DNA from: Streptomyces spiralis
GTDB lineage: Bacteria; Actinomycetota; Actinomycetes; Streptomycetales; Streptomycetaceae
Direction of reading: 5' to 3'
DNA length: 64,000 nucleotides
NCBI RefSeq assembly: GCF_014654675.1
Contig: NZ_BNBC01000022.1
Coordinates: 32,016-96,015 of the forward strand
The notes beneath the pieces were generated by a model. That model did no database searches. It was given only the letters and a program-made list of their open reading frames with translations, and was not told the DNA's origin. Position 1 is the first letter of the stretch. Every line of letters begins with the position of its first letter. Position numbers and translations under genes: made by a program. Positions 61,323-64,000 of the stretch are shown in pieces.

Positions 61323-62783
61323 GGCAGCGCTCCTTGGTGTTCGAGGGTGGCGTATCGGATGGTGTGGCCCCCGGTGGACCGCCGGTCGGGTTCCCGCGCC
61401 GGTCCGCGCCACACCGCCGTCCTCCGCCGCCACACCACCGGCCGCCACACCACCCGCCGCCACGGCCGCCGCCGTACGGCGGTTCGGTGCGTGTACGCCG
61501 CTGATGACGAAGCCGCTGCGCGGACGGGCCGGAACACGGCGCAGCGGGATCCGGAGGTCCTGGTCGGGGACGTCGTACTCCAGGCGGGCCAGGCGCACCG
61601 CGAGGGACTCCAGCAGGCCGAGGACGACCCCCTCACCGGGGCACCGGTGACCGGTCCACGGGTCACCCCCACCCTGCGGGATCAGCTCGTCGCGCTGGGC
61701 CGGGTGTTCCAGGAAGCGCTGCGGCCGGAAGGCGTACGGGTCGCCCCAGAGGTCCGCGTCGTGGTTCTGCCCGTAGACGTCGAGGAGCACCATGCCGCCC
61801 TCGGGAACCGGCTGCCCCTGCCAGGACAGGTCCCGGACGGCCAGGCCCCCGAGGAAGGGGGCGAACGGGTAGAAGCGGCGCACCTCGTGGGCGAACGCGG
61901 CGGCGTAGGCGGCATCGCCCTCACGCAGCCGTGCGCGCGTCTCGGGCCGGCGGTGCAGCGCGTGGGCGGCGAACGCGACGAACCAGCTGACGGCGGCCGT
62001 GGGACGGAGCACGTTGAGCAGCTCGACCGCGGCCGTCCGCGGTGGCAGCGACTCCCCGTCGGCGTCACGGTGTCGGACGACCCGCTCCAGCATGGAACCG
62101 GCCGGGGCCGCGGCACGGCCGGAACGCACGTCCCGTACCAGACGGGTCAGCCGCTCCTCCTGCCGGGCGCGGGCGCGCCGGGCCCGCCAGTGGCCCGGTC
62201 CCAGGGTGGCGAAGCCGTCGACCATCGCGATCAGGTCGCGGGCCGTCGCCGCGGCATCCGTGTCCGCGTGCGTCTTCGCATACGTCTCCGCGTCCGCTTC
62301 CGCCAGGGGGACACCGGCCCAGCGGCACACACCGCGCGTGAGCACCACGGCCGCCTCGTCGAACAGCACGACGCGGTCGCGCCGCGCCCAGCCGGCCGCG
62401 GCCTCGTCCCATGCCGCCGCGGCCTCCTCGACGACGCCGGCGATCCGGGCGGCGTGCAGCAGCGGCAGGAACAGCCGCTTGCGCTCCCGGTGTTCCTCGC
62501 CGTCGAGCGTGTGTACGGCGTCCTGACCGAAAAGCGTGTCCAGGACGGGTTCCGGGATCGCGTCGTGGCGGCGGACGTTGCGCTCGTCGTAGAAGAAGCG
62601 CACGGCTTCCGGACCGCGCACGGCGAGGGCGGGGCGGCCCATGAGCCGGGTCCGGACCGCCCGCTCGGTGACCACCCGCGGATTGCTCTCCCGCATGCGC
62701 CGAGGCAGCCAGGCATAGCCCCCGGCGAACAGGGAGAGCGTCTGGTCGGTCAGGGGCCGTGAGGGGCGTCGAAGGGCGTCCAT
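60759..62783 (-). CDS. CYP152-like P450 peroxygenase in frame with hemerythrin
   Basis: A 674-residue open frame. Residues 1-430 are a CYP152-type cytochrome P450 (fatty-acid peroxygenase): FYDERNVRRHDAIPEPVLDT, LFGQDAVHTLDGEEHRERKR, and the heme ligand Cys381 in GGGDPWTGHRCPGEG. Residues 430-490 form a Gly/Ala/Val linker. Residues 488-674 are a hemerythrin domain. No stop codon separates them. CYP152 enzymes normally end near residue 425. Either this is a true fusion, or a stop was lost and the hemerythrin is also made from its own start at 61322. Confidence 0.85.
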   Translation of the reverse strand: MDALRRPSRPLTDQTLSLFAGGYAWLPRRMRESNPRVVTERAVRTRLMGRPALAVRGPEAVRFFYDERNVRRHDAIPEPVLDTLFGQDAVHTLDGEEHRERKRLFLPLLHAARIAGVVEEAAAAWDEAAAGWARRDRVVLFDEAAVVLTRGVCRWAGVPLAEADAETYAKTHADTDAAATARDLIAMVDGFATLGPGHWRARRARARQEERLTRLVRDVRSGRAAAPAGSMLERVVRHRDADGESLPPRTAAVELLNVLRPTAAVSWFVAFAAHALHRRPETRARLREGDAAYAAAFAHEVRRFYPFAPFLGGLAVRDLSWQGQPVPEGGMVLLDVYGQNHDADLWGDPYAFRPQRFLEHPAQRDELIPQGGGDPWTGHRCPGEGVVLGLLESLAVRLARLEYDVPDQDLRIPLRRVPARPRSGFVISGVHAPNRRTAAAVAAGGVAAGGVAAEDGGVARTGAGTRPAVHRGPHHPIRHPRTPRSAAMGHGGDVINELTTDHREVEEIFAQIEALPAGDKRRKNLADQATIELVRHSVAEEMYLYPAVRRWVPDGDAIADREIQDHAEAERTMKDLEGCRPDEARFDELMGRLMREIREHLTDEEQNLFPQLRQAATPEDLEQLGEKVRTAKKTAPTRPHPTAPDTPPANKLLAPGAGMVDRIRDALSGRGKTD

Positions 62784-62867
62784 GCAGGCCCGAGTGCCCA
62801 GGGCGCCCTGCGGGAACCCCGGTGCGGGATCCGGACCCCGGGAACGATCAGCTGACGTCAGCGGACG

Positions 62868-63386
62868 TCAGCGGACGAGCCTCAGGTCGGTGATCTTGCG
62901 GGTCTTCAGGTCGGAGCGGACGTCGATCCGCGTCACCTGGGCGTCCCTGCGGTCGCTCCAGACGAGCGTCACCCTGCTGGTGGCTTGGCCCGCGCCCGAC
63001 CCGGTGTAGGCCACCTTCCACTTCACCGGCACGTTCTGGGCGAACAGGATCCCGTCCGCGTGCTCCCTGGCCTCGTAGGCGGCCACCTTCCGGCGAGCGT
63101 CGGCGGACAGGTAGAAGCTCTTCAGCGCCTTCAGGCTCGCGCCGGCGGCCGGGTCCTCGCCGTCCCAGACCGTGTCGATGTAGGCGCCGTAGAAGTCGGC
63201 GACCCGCTGGGTCACGGCGCGCGGGTCGCCCTGGGCCGTGGGCACGGATGCCGTACGGCCGGCGCCGTCGGTGGTGTGGGTGGTGCCGGTCCCGGCCAGC
63301 GCCGGCGTCACGGCGCCCAGGCAGAGGGCCCCGGCCAGGGCGGAGGCGGTGACAAGACCGCGGCGGCTGCGCACACGCGTGGACAT
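62868..63386 (-). CDS. Secreted NTF2-like protein
   Basis: A 172-residue protein. The ATG follows GGGGGAG by 7 nt. Signal peptide with basic RVRSRRG, hydrophobic core and ALA cleavage site near residue 31. The mature part (VADFYGAYIDTVWDGEDPAA, then YLSADARRKVAAYEA and a strand-rich end) resembles SnoaL/NTF2-type or DUF3828-like folds. No enzyme motif. The promoter region has a 19-bp spaced repeat. Confidence 0.8.
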   Translation of the reverse strand: MSTRVRSRRGLVTASALAGALCLGAVTPALAGTGTTHTTDGAGRTASVPTAQGDPRAVTQRVADFYGAYIDTVWDGEDPAAGASLKALKSFYLSADARRKVAAYEAREHADGILFAQNVPVKWKVAYTGSGAGQATSRVTLVWSDRRDAQVTRIDVRSDLKTRKITDLRLVR

Positions 63387-63734
63387 ATGGGTGCTCCCCC
63401 AGCGAATGGCGGGCCGGGCGGTTCCCGGCCCTGGTCGGCAGGTAAGACACGGCTCGGCACACGTCGGTTCCGTAATGTCCCGGAAGATTGGCGATGTCCC
63501 GAAACAAGAAAAAGGTTGTACTACATTTCGGCCGTCCGCAGACCGGAGCGCACCCCCTCCGCGTCCCTTCGGCCCCTTCTCGCGGCTTCTTTTCGCCCCT
63601 TCGTGTACGCCTCTGTCGCCCCTTCGGCGGACACGCTTCCCGCCCGTCCCTCTCGATTGCGCGCGTCCGGCCCGGGAACTCGGCGAACGCCGTACACCAA
63701 TACGCCCCATGCCCCGCACCCCTTGGAGAGGACC
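63387..63734. other. Divergent promoter region with repeated ATGTCCCG
   Basis: 348 bp between the NTF2-like gene and the DoxX gene. Two copies of ATGTCCCG at 63,475 and 63,494 (19 bp apart) may be regulator sites. No gene was recognised here. Confidence 0.5.
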
Positions 63735-64000
63735 ATGAGTCTGCTGCGCCTGGCCGGTCGGCCCCTGCTCGCCTCCATGTTCGTCGTCGGAGGGATCAAC
63801 TCCGTCCGCAAGCCCCAGGACGTGGCCCCGGCCGCCGAGCCCGTCGTACGGCCGATCCGGGCGCGCGTGCCGGTGCTGCCGGAGAGGACCGAACACGTCG
63901 TGCGGCTGAGCGGCGGCGTGCAGGTCGCCGCGGGCGCCATGCTGGCCGTCGGGCGGCTGCCCCGGCTCTGCGCGCTGGCCCTCGCGGGCACGCTGGTGCC
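63735..64000 (+). CDS. DoxX family membrane protein (cut by window end)
   Basis: ATG with GGAGAGG upstream. The sequence begins MSLLRLAGRPLLASMFVVGG, typical of DoxX/DoxD-like proteins of Streptomyces, followed by NSVRKPQDVA and a second helix. The frame runs off the window end. DoxX proteins are small four-helix membrane proteins, sometimes associated with superoxide detoxification or quinone reduction. Confidence 0.88.
   Translation, partial: MSLLRLAGRPLLASMFVVGGINSVRKPQDVAPAAEPVVRPIRARVPVLPERTEHVVRLSGGVQVAAGAMLAVGRLPRLCALALAGTLV

Noticed and set aside
1..64000. CRISPR array, rRNA operon or replication origin
   Set aside because: No regularly spaced repeats of 25-40 bp, rRNA-like blocks or DnaA-box clusters were noticed. 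All tandem repeats seen lie in coding linkers or are very short.

Overview
The window is high-GC actinobacterial DNA, almost certainly Streptomyces. Third codon positions are nearly all G or C, and the ribosome sites are GGAGG type. The gene families present (WhiB, AI-2E permease, SpoIIE-type PP2C phosphatase, large secreted phosphodiester glycosidase/phosphoesterase, SCO6745-type protein, M23 and NlpC/P60 wall enzymes) are typical of that genus. No rRNA gene, complete tRNA gene or CRISPR array was found.

Positions 1 to about 11,040 look like one end of an integrated phage-like or conjugative element. Most genes run on the minus strand: three ParB-type proteins (one fused to a methyltransferase), a phage-type zinc-finger protein, a membrane protein, several small unknowns, an excisionase-like HTH protein, and a serine-recombinase-like protein that lacks its catalytic domain. 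A LuxR-type regulator sits divergently from a 62-residue exported peptide carrying two DTTW motifs. The element ends at a 25-bp piece matching the 3' end of a selenocysteine tRNA gene (about 11,036-11,061), which overlaps the 3' end of selB. I read this as integration into selC.

From 10,962 to 15,649 (minus strand) lie selB, selA and two paralogous unknown proteins. Positions 16-21.5 kb hold a His/Gly/Asp repeat secreted protein, an SRPBCC protein, an AI-2E family permease, an SRAP (HMCES/YedK) protein, an integrase remnant, a TetR/SDR pair sharing one operator sequence, and a damaged-looking WhiB. Next comes a 1,194-residue secreted phosphodiester glycosidase/phosphoesterase (21.9-25.5 kb). 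A decayed stretch follows (25.5-30.3 kb) with NUDIX, acyltransferase and kinase genes among fragments of a P-type ATPase, a transposase and a CobW protein. A metal-type permease pair lies at 30.3-32.2 kb. An ECF41/SigJ-type sigma factor at 33.8 kb is preceded by its oxidoreductase partner, which is frameshifted inside the FAD-binding motif.

Positions 35-41 kb contain the most distinctive system: a compact lasso-peptide locus. A 38-codon precursor gene (40,723-40,839) with a strong ribosome site is followed by a fused B1-B2 leader peptidase and an asparagine-synthetase-like cyclase. No ABC transporter is adjacent. A zinc metallopeptidase and a five-helix membrane protein lie beside it. Positions 41-45 kb hold an unknown protein with a DUF2235 hydrolase, then two wall enzymes that share a 259-bp duplicated binding module.

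Positions 45-54 kb form a compact locus: epimerase, two-component system, GT2 glycosyltransferase, DUF2064 protein, methyltransferase, membrane protein, molybdopterin oxidoreductase and a multi-spanning membrane protein. Several of these genes appear leaderless, with a TAnnnT box 6-7 nt before the start codon. Positions 54-64 kb hold an NlpC/P60 protein, a SAM methyltransferase divergent from a GAF-PP2C phosphatase, a coupled pair of small proteins, a lipoprotein DD-peptidase-like protein, a SCO6745-type protein, a CYP152-like P450 open in frame with a hemerythrin, a secreted NTF2-like protein and a truncated DoxX gene.
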